From positions 573,501-637,500 of the forward strand of contig JAODTK010001777.1 of NCBI GenBank assembly GCA_026419785.1: DNA of 64,000 bases, read 5' to 3'. The stretch is from Sclerodactyla briareus (lineage: Eukaryota > Echinodermata > Holothuroidea > Dendrochirotida > Sclerodactylidae). Within the stretch, counting starts at the first letter, position 1, and each line of letters begins with the position of its first letter. The notes beneath the pieces were generated by a model that made no database searches, was not told the origin of the DNA, and was given only the letters and a program-made list of their open reading frames with translations. The translations under genes and the position numbers were made by a program. Positions 22,200 to 33,949 of this stretch are shown one piece after another.

Positions 22200-24320
22200 A
22201 TCCCACAGAGTCTAGAGCTTGTTCCTTGTTTCGCGAAGGGCGATGTGGATGGCATTTCCAGGTTTTTTTGAGCAAATAGAGTGGCATAAATTGTTAGAAA
22301 TTACGAATGCTTTTGACTCTTGTATTGTTTCTTGAAAAGGTGACGAAGGTATGAAAGTTTACTTTCCTTTGAGGAAACGTCGCAGTAGACAAGAGGCCTT
22401 CTTGGATGAAAAGGTAGTTTTTCTGGCATCAAACGTAAGCGACACGTTATGGCGACTTAATCGTTCTTCTGGGTCCGTTGTATGATCTAGAAAGGCATTT
22501 CAAAGTTCAGCAAAAGCTTGTCAGCGTTTAGTTTCTCTGGTGCTTACCTTGATTTCGTAGCATATTGCGTCTAATATTCAAAGAAAATCCTCGTGCATTT
22601 TTTCCTCTTATGTGAGGGGAAAGCAGAAAGCCAAGGACGCATTGGTCTGTTTGATAGTTTCCAACTCGGGTAGTACACATCAGCGATAGCCCAGGCGATA
22701 GGCCCCCCCTTAATGTTCTTAATAAGTACTTACTATTACTTCTCGTCTGTTTTTACTCATGAGAACTGGTAATTTTGGGGACCTAGTTGTCGGGGTTTTT
22801 CTCCGCAGAGTATTGGTAATAGGGTGTGTTTCGCTGGTTTAGCAGAGGAGAAACTGCAGAAGCTTAATAGTGATAAAGCTCCTAGTCTTAACGGAGTTTT
22901 ATCCTTTCTTACCTAAATCATTTGCCGCGAGTTGTCTGTTCCACACTAGCTATTATTTTTCAATAAACTCTACAAGAAGGAATTGTTCCGGATGATTTGA
23001 AGAGAGCATAGGTTTCTCCCTTCCTCGCCTATTTTCAAGACGGGTAATCGGGTCCTTCCCCTTGTAATTACAGGCAGTCAAGTCTTACTATGTTGTCTTC
23101 AAGGTACTGGAATCAATCATTCGGGATCATATGGTTGATTATTTCAATGAGCATAGTCTGATTAGAGATTCGCAGCATGGGTTAGGAAGAATGTTCGGTT
23201 TGACAATCTTTGGAATTTATGGAAGAGTTACATGTCTCTGTGACAACGGCAATGTGTGAAATCATTTTCCGGGACTTTCAGAAGCTGTTGAAGGTTCCAC
23301 ATGAGCGTTCTTGCTCAAGTTGGAGAGCTGGTATGAGGGGAATTCCTCAAGGGATTGTGAGTGCTTCATAATAGGGAAAACGAGTTGTCATTAATGGGCG
23401 GTGTATCTGGGCAGAAGGTCACTAGTGGGGTTCCCCAGGGAGCGGTTCTTGGGCCGCTTGTCTGGCGTATATACATCTTGAAGGTTCTGGTGATTCAAGG
23501 GTTAAGAAGTTCGCAGACGATACTAAGTGTATCGGGAGGTCGGTTCAAATGATGATTGCTGCAATTGTCCAAAGGATTGGATATAATTTCCAAAGGGTCT
23601 TCCGAATTGCAAATGTTTTTCAATGTCGACAAGTGCCAAAGTAGCATGTTGGTTTTCACCAATCGCAACGTTCCTTCAAGTTGAATGGCGGACAATTCAG
23701 GAGTGAATTAAGAAAAAGATCTCGGGGTTTGTTTTGATTCTTCTGTGAAACCTTCCAAGCAGTGCTGCCGAAGCTGCTAGAGACGGTAATGGTTCTTGGA
23801 TTGATTAGACGTTTCACTTCAGTTTCCTGGATAATGATATTGTCAGCTGTTTGAGCAACTGGTGAGGACCGCACCTAGAGTATTCGGTACAAGTTGTGAA
23901 TCCTACTTGCAAAAGCAAGCAGGTAATTGAGAACGTCAGCGTAGGGCAACTGGATGATTCACTGTCTGAAAAATTAATCCTACGAGGAAGATTGAAGGCG
24001 TCTCGGTCTAACTACCATGGGATGCTGAGGCGAATTCGGGGTGACTTGATTCAGGTTTTCAAAATTGTCCATGGACTCGAAGGGACTGTCACTTTCCACG
24101 ACTTCTTTGAAGTTTCCAATGTTACTGCAAAGAGAGACCACTGTCTCAAGCTTGTGGCAGCGCCGCAGAATGGACATTCGTAAATCTTCCTTCTCGCAGA
24201 GAGTGATCAGTGCGTGGAATTGTCTTCCTGAAAATGTTGTTGGCCTAAGAGTTTGGGTTGATATGCGTTCAAAAACAGTCTGGATTTATTTTTCAGGAAA
24301 TCAAGTGCGTATTATTTAGT
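22200..24320 (+). mobile_element. LINE (CR1/L2/jockey-like) ORF2 relic
   Basis: Fragments of a non-LTR retrotransposon polymerase lie in the expected order on the + strand. The linker before the reverse transcriptase is visible at about 22575-22650 (NPRAFFSYVRGKQKAKDAL, in changing frames). At 22870-23210 come DKAP, GIVPDDLKRA and KVLESIIRDHMVDYFNEHSL. GVPQGAVLGPL, the conserved SGVPQGSVLGPLL block, lies at 23427-23460, and the catalytic FADD box follows as VKKFADDTK at 23501-23527. The C-terminal region RGDLIQVFKIVHGLE and SQRVISAWNCLPENVV lies at 24038-24240. There are many stops and shifts, and no endonuclease domain is clear, so this is a dead, 5'-truncated copy inside the EGF gene's intron. 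Confidence 0.85.
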
Positions 24321-24574
24321 TCGAGTTTGGTCATTTTCTTTCCTGGGGTGTTGTGGCTTCGGCGCGCCGTTTGAGGTTATGTCCTTCCTGACCCTGATTC
24401 ACTAAACTAACCCTGATACAGATATATTTGCGGTCAAGTGGCAAATCCTGAAGAGTTCTCTGGTATTGCAATCAAGAAGGTTTTGCTCTAAAATCGAACT
24501 ATTTTTTCACTGCTGTTTGGGCTATTAAGATTCTTTCAAGGTCCAACTCTTTATTGTGTTTCTTATTGTCCCAG

Positions 24575-24690
24575 ACATCAATGAGTGTGATAGTGGCCCC
24601 TGGCAGAATGGGGGACTCTGCCACCAATCTTCGAAATGGTTTCAACTGTGATGGTGGTCGGCTTCACTGGGACCTTCTGTGAGGTCAATG
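24575..24690 (+). CDS. Calcium-binding-type EGF exon, frame-broken and lacking two cysteines
   Basis: Acceptor ttcttattgtcccag, donor gtgagt, exon 116 nt, entry and exit phase 1 at the ends. The start reads INECDSGPWQNGGLCHQ. The D-I-N-E-C opening is the calcium-binding EGF signature. The second cysteine is replaced by tryptophan (tgg for tgc). After CHQ the frame changes; NGFNCD supplies the fourth cysteine, but the following codon is ggt (Gly) where the fifth cysteine belongs, and a further shift gives VGFTGTFCEVN with the sixth. The two-base excess over 114 fits the frame breaks. It is followed by decayed repeats. Confidence 0.65.
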
Positions 24691-24774
24691 GTGAGTCTGA
24701 TAGTGAAAATAGTGCTCAGTGTCAGCTAGATCGATGTGTGAAAAACAGCTATGACCTTGTCAATGTCCGGTCCC

Positions 24775-25170
24775 GCAACTCTGACTGGGACCAATATCTA
24801 CACAGCAACTTCGCAACTGCGCAATTCCCACCATGGCAATTCCCACTTGGGATCAATACCACCTGGGAGAATTCATCTTCAATATCTGCAAACTTCTATC
24901 CACAAATACCGACCTTGGCAAATGCCACATGGACAGTCCTCCTGGCAACCCCCACCCTGGCAATTCCCCCTATCAAACTCCCGCCAAGGTGGTTCTCTTA
25001 CAACTCCCACCCTAGAAACTGCCAGATAGATCATTTTCAACCTTTGTGATCTCAACCACTACCACTGGACTCTCCCATCCTCACAGAGGCCACCAGTCAG
25101 TTCCCCCCGCCTCCCATGCAACTCCCACCCTGCAATTTCCATCCTTTCCTGGAGAACTCCTACTCGGGAG
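24775..25170. repeat. Degenerate minisatellite, about 15-17 bp C/A-rich unit
   Basis: Variants of ggcaattcccaccctggc and caactcccaccctg recur irregularly, for example at 24832, 24957 and 25117. Long frames through it are repeat artefacts. Confidence 0.45.
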
Positions 25171-25895
25171 ATTTTGGCCTCTAATCCACAATTCACAATT
25201 GCTGGTTGAACCCATCATCAATCTGCATGTCAGTTCACTCAAATACCAACTAAAACAACTGTACTGAAAAAGAAATGTAATATTTGTTCACCAGGTTTTG
25301 AGAGTTTGATGTACATGTAGATGATGTCTAGGCTCTTAAAGTGATTCACACTCCTGCCTCATCCCCTTTCCACGGGATGGCATCCTCAGAGTAGGGGGAG
25401 TCATTCCTCCCTATAGTGCATGTCTTTGGTCCAGTTATACATAGAAACTCTGCATTTCCACTATATAATATATGAATATGAATAATACCACGAATAACAC
25501 CATCTTCTCATACTCTCCAAAATGACATATGGCTGTATCATATTGCCATGAACTTGTGGGAATTGTGGGAAGGCCAAAAAAACAATGTGATCAGTTTTTG
25601 TAGACTCCTCATTGATTGTCCCACATGGCTAAAAATAATCTGCAAAGTTCATAAATACAGATTCAGTGTTGCTCAGGTATGCAGGACAAGTCCCCAATGA
25701 AACTGGTGTACCCATATGTAGTCCTCTAGCCCACTAGTTAGCAGGGATGTAGTCGAGCCGACCTTGGCCTCGCTTTTGCCCGGCCTCTGCCTCGTTTTGG
25801 CCTCGAGGCTGCCATATATACAGTGTACAAACTCAAGAAATAAGCCCGGCCTCAGCCTCGGCTTGGCGGCCTCGACTACACCCTTGCTAGTTAGA
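25171..25895. other. Intronic sequence
   Basis: Contains a short purine/pyrimidine-skewed run (cctcg and gcctc motifs, 25760-25880). Nothing else was recognised. Confidence 0.35.
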
Positions 25896-25899
25896 CCAG

Positions 25900-27035
25900 A
25901 CTGTCACAAAAACAGGAGTGAAACCTCATATAACTGTCACAAAACCAGGTGTGAAACCTTATGTAACTGCCACGAAAGCAGGCATGAAACCCTATGTAAC
26001 TGTCACAAAAACAGGTGTGAAACTCTATGTAACTGTCTCAAAACCAGGTGTGAAACCTTTTATAACTATCACAAAAACAGGTGTAGAACCTTAGGTAACC
26101 ATTACAAAACATGTGAAAAACCCTATGTAACTGCCACAGAAACAGGCGTGAAACCTTATGTAACTGTCACAAAAACAGGTGTGAAACCTTATGTAACTGA
26201 CACAAAAACAGGTGTAAAACCTCATGTAACCATCACAAAAAACAGGTGTAAAACCTTATGTAACTGTCACAAAAACAGGTGTGAAACCTTATGTAGCCAT
26301 CACAAAAACAGGTGTGGAACCTTACGTAATCTTCACAAAAACAGGTGTAAAACCTTATGTAACTGTTACAAAAAAAGGTGTGAAACCTTATGTAGCCATC
26401 ACAAAAACAGGTGTAAAACCTTAAGTAACTGTCATAAAAGCAGGTGTGAAACCTTATATAACTGTCACAAAAGCAGGTTGTGAAACCTCATCTAACTGTC
26501 ACCAAGATAGGTGTAAAACCTTATATAACTGTCACAAACAGGTGTTAACCATACTTAAATCCCTCACACAAAGGTGTGAAACCTTACGTAACTGTCACAA
26601 AAATCAGGTGTGAAACCTCATGTAACTGTCACAACACAATCAGATGTGAAACCTTATTAACTGCCACAAAAGCAGGTGTGAAACCTCATGTAACCATCAC
26701 CATCCCAAAAACGGGTGGAAACCTAATATAACCTCACAGAAACGGGTGTGAAACCTTATGTAACTGTCAAAAAGCAAGGTGTGAACCTTATGTAACCAGC
26801 CCAAAACGGGTGTGAAACCTAATATAACTCATAACAAAAAAGGTGTGAAACCTAATATAACCCTCAAAAAAATAGGTTTGAAACCTTATATACTCTCACA
26901 CGAAAACAGGTGTTGAAACCTTACAAACCCTAAACAAAAACAGATGTGAAACCTAGTTATAACCATTACAGAAACAGGTCTGAAACCTCATATAACTGTC
27001 ACAAAAACAAATGTGAGACCTTCCATAATCCACTA
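25900..27035. repeat. 33-bp minisatellite, about 34 copies
   Basis: The unit is aactgtcacaaaaacaggtg followed by tgaaaccttatgt, 33 bp. The left two thirds are regular; copies from about 26520 become irregular. Because 33 is divisible by three, one frame stays open for over 200 codons as an 11-residue Cys-rich repeat (CHKNRCETLCN). The absence of splice context, the drift into stops and indels, and the equal conservation of all codon positions argue against a gene. Confidence 0.9.
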
Positions 27036-27053
27036 TTTATCCTCTTCCTGCAG

Positions 27054-27217
27054 AGCGTAATGTTCTTGCTCAGGTCCTCTCAGCAAGTGATTTGGCTACA
27101 CTCCTGATGACATGAAATTATGCAGGGTGGATGATCCTGATTATTGTCCTGTCCTGTGTCGTACTGGGCCTTCCTCTGCTTCGTCGGCTATAGATACTTT
27201 TAAGAAAGGCTCAACAG
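27054..27217 (+). CDS. Possible exon of unknown domain
   Basis: Acceptor cctcttcctgcag, donor caacag/gtaggc, 164 nt. Entering in phase 1 it reads RNVLAQVLSASD; one base later the open frame reads FGYTPDDMKLCRVDDPDY, then CPVLCRTGPSSASSAIDT and FKKGST, leaving in phase 1. If one T is missing from the short T run at the junction, the exon would be 165 nt and phase 1-1, matching the EGF exons. I recognise no domain. It follows the minisatellite directly, so a chance splice pair is possible. Confidence 0.35.
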
Positions 27218-27437
27218 GTAGGCCAGCTTTTTCTACATCTCAGTTCTTACTATTAACTGCTATTCAAATGATCACTTGCTTTTCCTCCACATTCAAAAAT
27301 TACAAATAATTAAGTTCTTTCCAAGCGTGGACCAAGTTATTCATTGAGATTTGGTATTAGGTTATCATGCAAGTTAGCTTGCTCATTGATATCAAGTGTT
27401 GTGAATCTTTGATAGTTCAGACCGATCAAGCTTTTCC

Positions 27438-27512
27438 CATGTGTCCTTAGGCAAGGCACCTCATTCCCAATGCAACAACCACACCCCGCCCAGATGATAT
27501 TGGGGACCTGAG
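27438..27512 (+). mobile_element. SINE body fragment
   Basis: The run gtgtccttaggcaaggcacc, then tcattcccaatgca, caccccgcccagatga and ttggggacctg closely follows the conserved central core seen in many vertebrate and invertebrate SINEs. No tRNA or 5S head is visible, so this is a truncated copy. Confidence 0.5.
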
Positions 27513-27823
27513 TACAACCTGCACTACTACAATGGCAGCAAAACTCACTCTCGGTTTATCGATCGTGTACTAGTGCCAGATCATGGTCATATCTGTGAAG
27601 CTGTGGAGATAATCTATTATGTTAGAGGGAAGTGCCATATAGGCACTAATTGGTTTATTTCTCCATAACAAGGAACACAATACAATGACTGAAAAATCAT
27701 AGCATTCCTACTCGACTGGTAACAGTAATTGGGAATGTCTTCATTGCTGAAATGGGGAAAACTGCTATTTATGGTTGTGATAAATGTCTTATAGTACATT
27801 ATAACGTACAGGTTTTATGTCAG

Positions 27824-28160
27824 ATTCACAGCTTCGAAATGGAACCTACCGATGTCATTGAGCATTGGAGAAAACAATTCTATGCCCCCATTCTATGATT
27901 ATACCTATGCTGTAGGTGTACCTATTGTACGATTGGATGCATACGGGACTTCTGCCGTTGTACTTGAACAGCCCTACATACAGCAGAGTTCATTTATATA
28001 CAACTGTTGAATTGGTCCCCTCTCTCTGTGTTGATCACAATCAGCCTTTCTATCAAGATACAGTTCTCTGCTTTGGCCACTCCTCCTCTGGTTTGAGTTT
28101 TTACAATATTTTTTTTCCACACCGGAGTGAGGTTTCTGCCAGATGCAACGAGTTGAATTA
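27824..28160 (+). other. Possible coding segment, Ig-like character
   Basis: After a weak acceptor (tttatgtcag) a phase-1 frame reads SQLRNGTYRCH, reminiscent of the F strand of an immunoglobulin domain, then stops. With one base shifted, SIGENNSMPPFYDYTYAVGV leads into PIVRLDAYGTSAVVLEQPYI, and after another shift TVELVPSLCVDHNQPFYQDT, ending at 28160. Composition is protein-like over about 110 codons, but two or more frame breaks are needed and no donor is clear. Could be an Ig-type exon of the same gene or chance. Confidence 0.25.
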
Positions 28161-28685
28161 ATCAGAATATCAATTGTTTCTGCATTATATACAATTTTGC
28201 TTCTGTGGTGACTTGGCTTGTTCTCATCAATTTACAGTGAGAACAACTGACCACTGTACAGCATTTTTTTCACCTGTCTTCACAACTGGATCCATAGCAT
28301 ACTACAGAGCGAGTTGGTAATATGTTACAAACAACACCCTGGAGTTGTATTCAGTGTGTCAACATAATTAGCATCAAGAACTCATTCCCATTCATAACGG
28401 GACTCCCATTGCAACTATGGAGCCAGGCTCATAACCTCTCCAGTTAATTTAATACCTCCATGAAAATCCATGCAACCTGCCTATTTAAATCTACTCATTT
28501 GGAGACATTGTGGTATACCCCTTTATATATCTTTTTCGTTCATTGGACCATTATAGTCCTCATTTCACAACTCCATATATTTGCGATATAAATTTGTTCA
28601 AACCGTCAAAGGTAATTGAAAATATCCTCATGGATCTGTCTTTGGAATTCATCCATTCATTAATGCACATCTCTCGTTCTCACAG
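28161..28685. other. Intronic or intergenic sequence
   Basis: AT-rich, with no recognised feature. The final pyrimidine tract (atctctcgttctcacag) is a plausible splice acceptor. Confidence 0.35.
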
Positions 28686-28808
28686 AGAGCACTGAGGGAT
28701 GCTGATAGTGTGATAGACGACTAGCTTGATCGAGGTTTACACCAATCTACAATCAGACCGTGCTTCTGTCTTGAATTCAAACCACTTCAGTGCCACAGAA
28801 GTTCCAGC
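28686..28808 (+). CDS. Possible exon of unknown domain
   Basis: A strong acceptor and a strong donor (ttccagc/gtaagt) bound 123 nt. One frame opens with RALRDADSVIDD and stops; one base over, SLIEVYTNLQSDRASVLNSN and then HFSATEVPA runs to the donor. The two together look like a single exon with a one-base excess. The composition would suit an extracellular or juxtamembrane segment, but there is no recognisable domain. Confidence 0.3.
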
Positions 28809-28959
28809 GTAAGTATCGTTCACCAATTCATCACCGTGCCTGTGTTTCTGAGCTTTTAATGATTGGGTTTGTATTCTTTCTTGATGCCTTCAATTTTGCT
28901 GATTGTCCTTTTTAATACATTCAAACCAAACTATGGCTTGGTTAGCTATTAGAATCTAT

Positions 28960-30032
28960 TAACAATCTGTCTATCTATCTGTCTGTTCGGCAACAATTGC
29001 CTTTTTGGCCCTCAAACAGTTATTCCTTGATGGATGGTTGACCCAAACCATGATTGTATTATTGACCCATGGGACATGTTCGACCTCCTGTAATCACATC
29101 AGAGGTCAATAAAGGGGCACAATAAGGCCACTGTGTGAAATCGCTCACATCCCCCAAAACAGTAATTCTTTGATAGATGTTGGCCAACTTTAATAGGACC
29201 AACGATTCATTGATCCTATGTGTAAAATTTCACTATGTTCTCCTACATTATATTGATGTTCTTGGAATGTGTCATAGTTCCTTGGGTGTTGCTCCTTTCA
29301 GCTTGTTCGCAGGTTTTGGATGCAACATCAAGTGCCTTAAGAGTAAAACAGTAACATCTGATGGAAACAGCAGAAAAGACCCCCAAACCGTCATTTTTTG
29401 AATGGATCAAACTTGGACACAATGTTCATTGACCTCTGGGACAACTTTGAACCCTGGAAGTCAAGGTCAAAGGTCATAAGGGGTCCTAATCCCGCCATTA
29501 TGTGTCAAAGGTTTAAAATGTCATCATCTCAATCGTCCTACGAAGTACATTAGATTCTCATGAAACTGGGTCATAATGTTATGTGGGAGGTGCTCATTTT
29601 AACTTGTTTGCAGATTTTGCCATTGAGTTGTACACAGTAACATCTGATAAAATATGAATTACCTGACCTCTCAAACAGTCATTCTTTGATGGATGTTGAC
29701 CCAACTTGAACACAATGTCATTGACCTTTGGGACTCTTTGACATGTGATGGTCAAGTCCAGGTCATAAGAGTTGCACGATATCCCTTGTGTGGAGTGCCT
29801 TTTGCTTTTGCAATTGGTCATTCTTTATGAATGTTGAACAAATTGAGTACCAAGTGGTTTAATGACTGCTAACATTTTTGGCCATATGAATATCAAAGTC
29901 AAAGGTCATAAGAGAATGCCAATAGAAACTGTCATGTTTTGGCCTAATGATCTTGATCATTCAACCCATAATTGTACATTCGTCTTGGTTATATTTGTGG
30001 GTTCGATCTACGCACTATTGGTGCTCTAGTTG
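28960..30032 (+). repeat. Interspersed repeat E, copy 1, hairpin 3' end
   Basis: Opens with tctatctatctgtctgt and caacaattgcctttttggc, as at 36215-36270. It continues with several imperfect internal units carrying cattctttgatggatgttga, caaacttggacacaatg and AGGTCA-rich pieces (ggtcaaaggtcataag). It ends with gcactattggtgctctagtt at 30012-30031: a short hairpin immediately followed by CTAGT. No protein is encoded. The end structure recalls non-autonomous Helitrons. Confidence 0.55.
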
Positions 30033-30784
30033 GGAGGAGCACAGACAGATTAAATAATTCCCAGAGAGGCCGAATAACTACTGTTATTGGTGTATATTTT
30101 CAAATATCTCTTGAATATGATTAACAATATAATCCACCCCTATCAAAAATAGTTGAGAGCCCACAAGACATATTGAAACTTACAGCTCCTATAGAATAGA
30201 TGCCCCATATTTAACAATGGAACAGTCCAACTGCTCAGATATTAAACTACTGTACTATGCTTGCTACTGAAATCCAGAGTCTTGTCACTATCAAATACAA
30301 ATAACATTGTACCTCTAAAATATTCCTCTACCGCAGTATATGGGAAAGTCTGAACTGATAGTGGTATATAAACCTTTTGGAAAATGCATATTCACCCTGA
30401 AGTAGAATGACAATGTTGATTCCAAATAAGATGCATTTAACAGGAATAACATGTAATGTTGATTTCTTTGGAACTGAACTATTTCATTGAAAGTCCTAGG
30501 AATCAGAGAGCATTGTGCTGATGCACTTGTTTTTATGTTTTCTACTCCCAACCGATGGATTCCCTTCTGGTTGTTTAGTGCGATTACTGATAACGAAACC
30601 ACTGAATGCGCTTGCCTGTCTGTAGATAGCTTCCTACGTGTTGCTGTAAACTCAAGAGCCAATAAAATAATAATACCTTCCCTGTTACTGAGGAAAGGTG
30701 ACAGTGGATTTATTTACAATCTCAAATATCATATTTGCAATGTGTGAACTTTTACTGATGCATCTTTGTTTTACCGTTGCAGGT

Positions 30785-30905
30785 CAGGAGGCGTTCGTGC
30801 TGTCACCACTCGGGATGCCCCGTGGCTAACAGTGCTAATGAAGTCCCCGCTCAGGCAACTCTGAACGCCAGCAGCATAAAAAACAAAAAAAAAAAAAAAA
30901 AAGAA
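30785..30905 (+). other. A-tailed segment, possible retroposed fragment
   Basis: A GC-richer 100-bp stretch ending cagcagcataaaaaac and then a run of about 18 A. It stands out from the AT-rich surroundings and looks like the 3' end of a retroposed RNA or SINE. A splice-like ttgcag precedes it. Not matched to other repeats here. Confidence 0.3.
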
Positions 30906-33900
30906 ATAGATGGAAGCAAGTGTTTTTGAAGATTGCAAAATTTGTTATAGACTGATAGAGAACTACACTATAGGTTATTAATCAAGTCTTTCCTATGTCT
31001 TACATCGTATGTATCAATTTGATATTTTTTTTTTTTTTTTTTTATTTTTAATTAACATTTGAATATGTAAACCCCTGCTGTGAGAAACAGAAATATTCCT
31101 TAACCAAATATTGAGACAACTCTGGTAACTCTTTTGAACATCTCACACTATGCCAATCTGTCTTCCAACCTACAGACTACCACAATTGGAGAACTATAGT
31201 CATATGGAGTTAGGCCACCGGCTATCATGATTGACCTGATACGTCCCCGGTTAACATCGTTCCACCTATGATTTATGCCATAAGCCAGAATTACTTCAAC
31301 TTAATGAGAATGTACATTATCCGAGTAATTTCATGTATTTATCAGTCATTGACACTCAGTATTTATGATTCCGTTTATTCTCCATCAACTGGCTTGTGCA
31401 TACTTCTATACAGAACAACACACGAGTTGATTTATATTTCCAATGGCATGCCCTACAAATTATGAAAGACTTGACATCTTCAAGGTGGGGTATGAATTGT
31501 CGAGTTCAAATTACTGCGATATGAAGCATTATTTGAAAAGAATATATATAAAGTTGTTGTTCATAATGGCCATCAGTTTATTCTCCATCACAGAAAGAAA
31601 ACAATTTTTAACAGACAGCTTCTCCATTCAGTCTAGAGAGCTTTCTCAACTGATATATCCATCCATTGTATCATATCTGGTTCGTGCCTACTTTGTCAAT
31701 ACAGATTTGTTTTCTAGCTATATGATAAGATACTGATTTACAAATATCAATTAAAATATAGACTGGTAACCACACATTTCCCCACGAATATGATGTAAAT
31801 TACCCACTCTATTAAGTTAGTGTTCATTCTGCATTAATTCTGTCAAAAGTTACATGACCGTTTCAGTTATATTGTATCTATTTGTATACATCATTATGTT
31901 CTAAGTCTACAGTCATCATCGTCACTTTTGCAGTAACATGCTGTCCACATAATATCTACATTGGAATTTCGTGCAACCCTCCAATGTTTCGTCTTGATAC
32001 CATCAGATTCAACTGGAAGGACCTATACAAACTGGCCACATGTATGATGTATCCCAAATTGTCTCCGTTTCCAAATCTTCATTTCCCCTCCCCCCCCTCC
32101 CTCCACTTTCACGGGACCTTCCTGCATTCGCCGTTTCACCACAAAAAATGCTCACTACTGTTTGGACCCCCTACTTGCTTTGACCCTTTGACTTTCACTA
32201 TGGTTGTGCCTGATTTTTTGTAATCCTGCATGGGAGTGTTTACAGGTCATATGGAATGATGTGAACCTGTAAAAAGAGAAGTTGCAGTTATTTTATACAC
32301 CATTAACCTAGTCTTCCCCTGGTTTAAGTTCCTGGAGGTGGACACAATGTTGTTCAATATGTTCCGAATTTGATCTATTTTCCATGATTTTCATTAGGAC
32401 TGAGAATATTAAGAGCATTAAACAAGTAGCCAAGTCGTCCATACTTCTTCTTTTTCTTCTTGAATTGGTACATTTTCTCATGAAAAGGATATTCCCAGAC
32501 TTATATGGATTAGGTTCCTTCTCCAATCCACGTTTAATAGGCGTGCCTTGCCTCTTTATGGTAGTTTACAAGCTTTCATTATTCCTGTATTTCAAGCAAT
32601 TTGCAACAGTGTGGGACATTCGGGGGAAAAACATTGTGGGTTAGATTCATGCATTCTATTAATGAACGTGATTGATATTTTGTGGTTGAAATGGGCTACC
32701 ATTCTAGACTCTGAATGTTCTGGTATGTACCGACCGTCAACTCACACCTCACATCTATATGAGGAAGATAAAAATTAGATATCACCAGAACAGTATCGCT
32801 GCACTCTATTGATATGCGCTTATTCTAGTATTTATTATTTGTTTTGCAATTCTACATAATTTTTATACATAGTTAGTTGTGCTCAAATTTTATATAGTGT
32901 ATCATTTACAAATGTATGTTGCACTAACTGAGAAAATTAACCTGGGAGTATTAATGAACTGCATTCCAATAAATTAGTATTATTGAACTGCATTCCAATC
33001 ATTAGTTTTTCTTTTTTTTTCGTTAGGAAATCTGCATGATCATCCATAATACCGGAAAGGTTCATTTGTAATCTGACATCAACTAGATTATATTTATTTT
33101 CTACTAACCATTCTCGCTGATATCCATTCTACAGTGTCTTCTCATTTACGTTTTTTTCAGTAATATGTCACATATCTATTCATTATATTACAAAATAATA
33201 TCCATTTATTGTGTCATCTGGTATTCAGAGATTTCAAATTATTGAATACGATTTGTCTTTTTATTACTACCAATGACCACACAAACCTATTGTCTCCATG
33301 TTTTACCTGTTATATAATGCAAGGAATGATGCAACCAAAGAGAACTGATAATCTTTCTTTCATCTCGCTGAACGTATTCTGGGAAGAGACTATAGACCCC
33401 TCACCAATACAAGGTCACCATGATAGCAACATGTCAACAAACAAAATATCCTCAAGCTTCCCAAAGATAAAGACCTGATTGTAACTATATAGTACAAAAT
33501 TTGCAAACACATTTCAGAAACATACCGACGTACCCGAATGTATTAATTTGCATACATATGAGGCGTACAAGTAAGCGTTGGAGACAGTTATCACAAAAAT
33601 TCTACCTATGCTGAACACCGATCCGTCCGAGATCGACGGGCAACCACATCTGATGTGGTCCACTACTTCTCATACTATAAGCGTTACCTAGTGCGGAAAT
33701 ATAGACTATCGCTCATCTTAGTCTACCTCGTATTTTCGCACAGTCCACAAAGATGAGAGATCTAAAAAGTTTTAAGTCCTATAGTCTGCGGTTTATTTGT
33801 CAATTTCTTCTGGCTGGGTTCGAGGATCAGGAGCAGTTTCGTTTAATATCTGACCCAGCGCATTCTAGGTAATCTCAGGTGACTATCTCAGAGCACTAGG

Positions 33901-33945
33901 GGCACCACTATTCTGGTTATGTTAGCAGGTTAACAAGGTTTTGGG
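30906..33945. other. AT-rich gene-poor sequence
   Basis: Three kilobases with a poly-T run at 31026-31048, a C-rich stretch near 32085-32105, and only short frames lacking domain motifs. No repeat family from the rest of the window was recognised. It may be intron or intergenic. Confidence 0.45.
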
Positions 33946-33949
33946 TTTT

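Noticed and set aside
25764-26483. 239-codon Cys-rich open frame as a protein gene
   Set aside because: It is the in-frame reading of a 33-bp minisatellite, lacks splice context and drifts into stops and indels to the right.
25900-27035. CRISPR array
   Set aside because: Units are directly tandem without unique spacers, and the genome is eukaryotic.
27512-27640. Ig-like reading GPEYNLHYYNG...HGHICEAV
   Set aside because: It directly continues a SINE core fragment and lacks splice boundaries, so the protein-like look is more likely chance.
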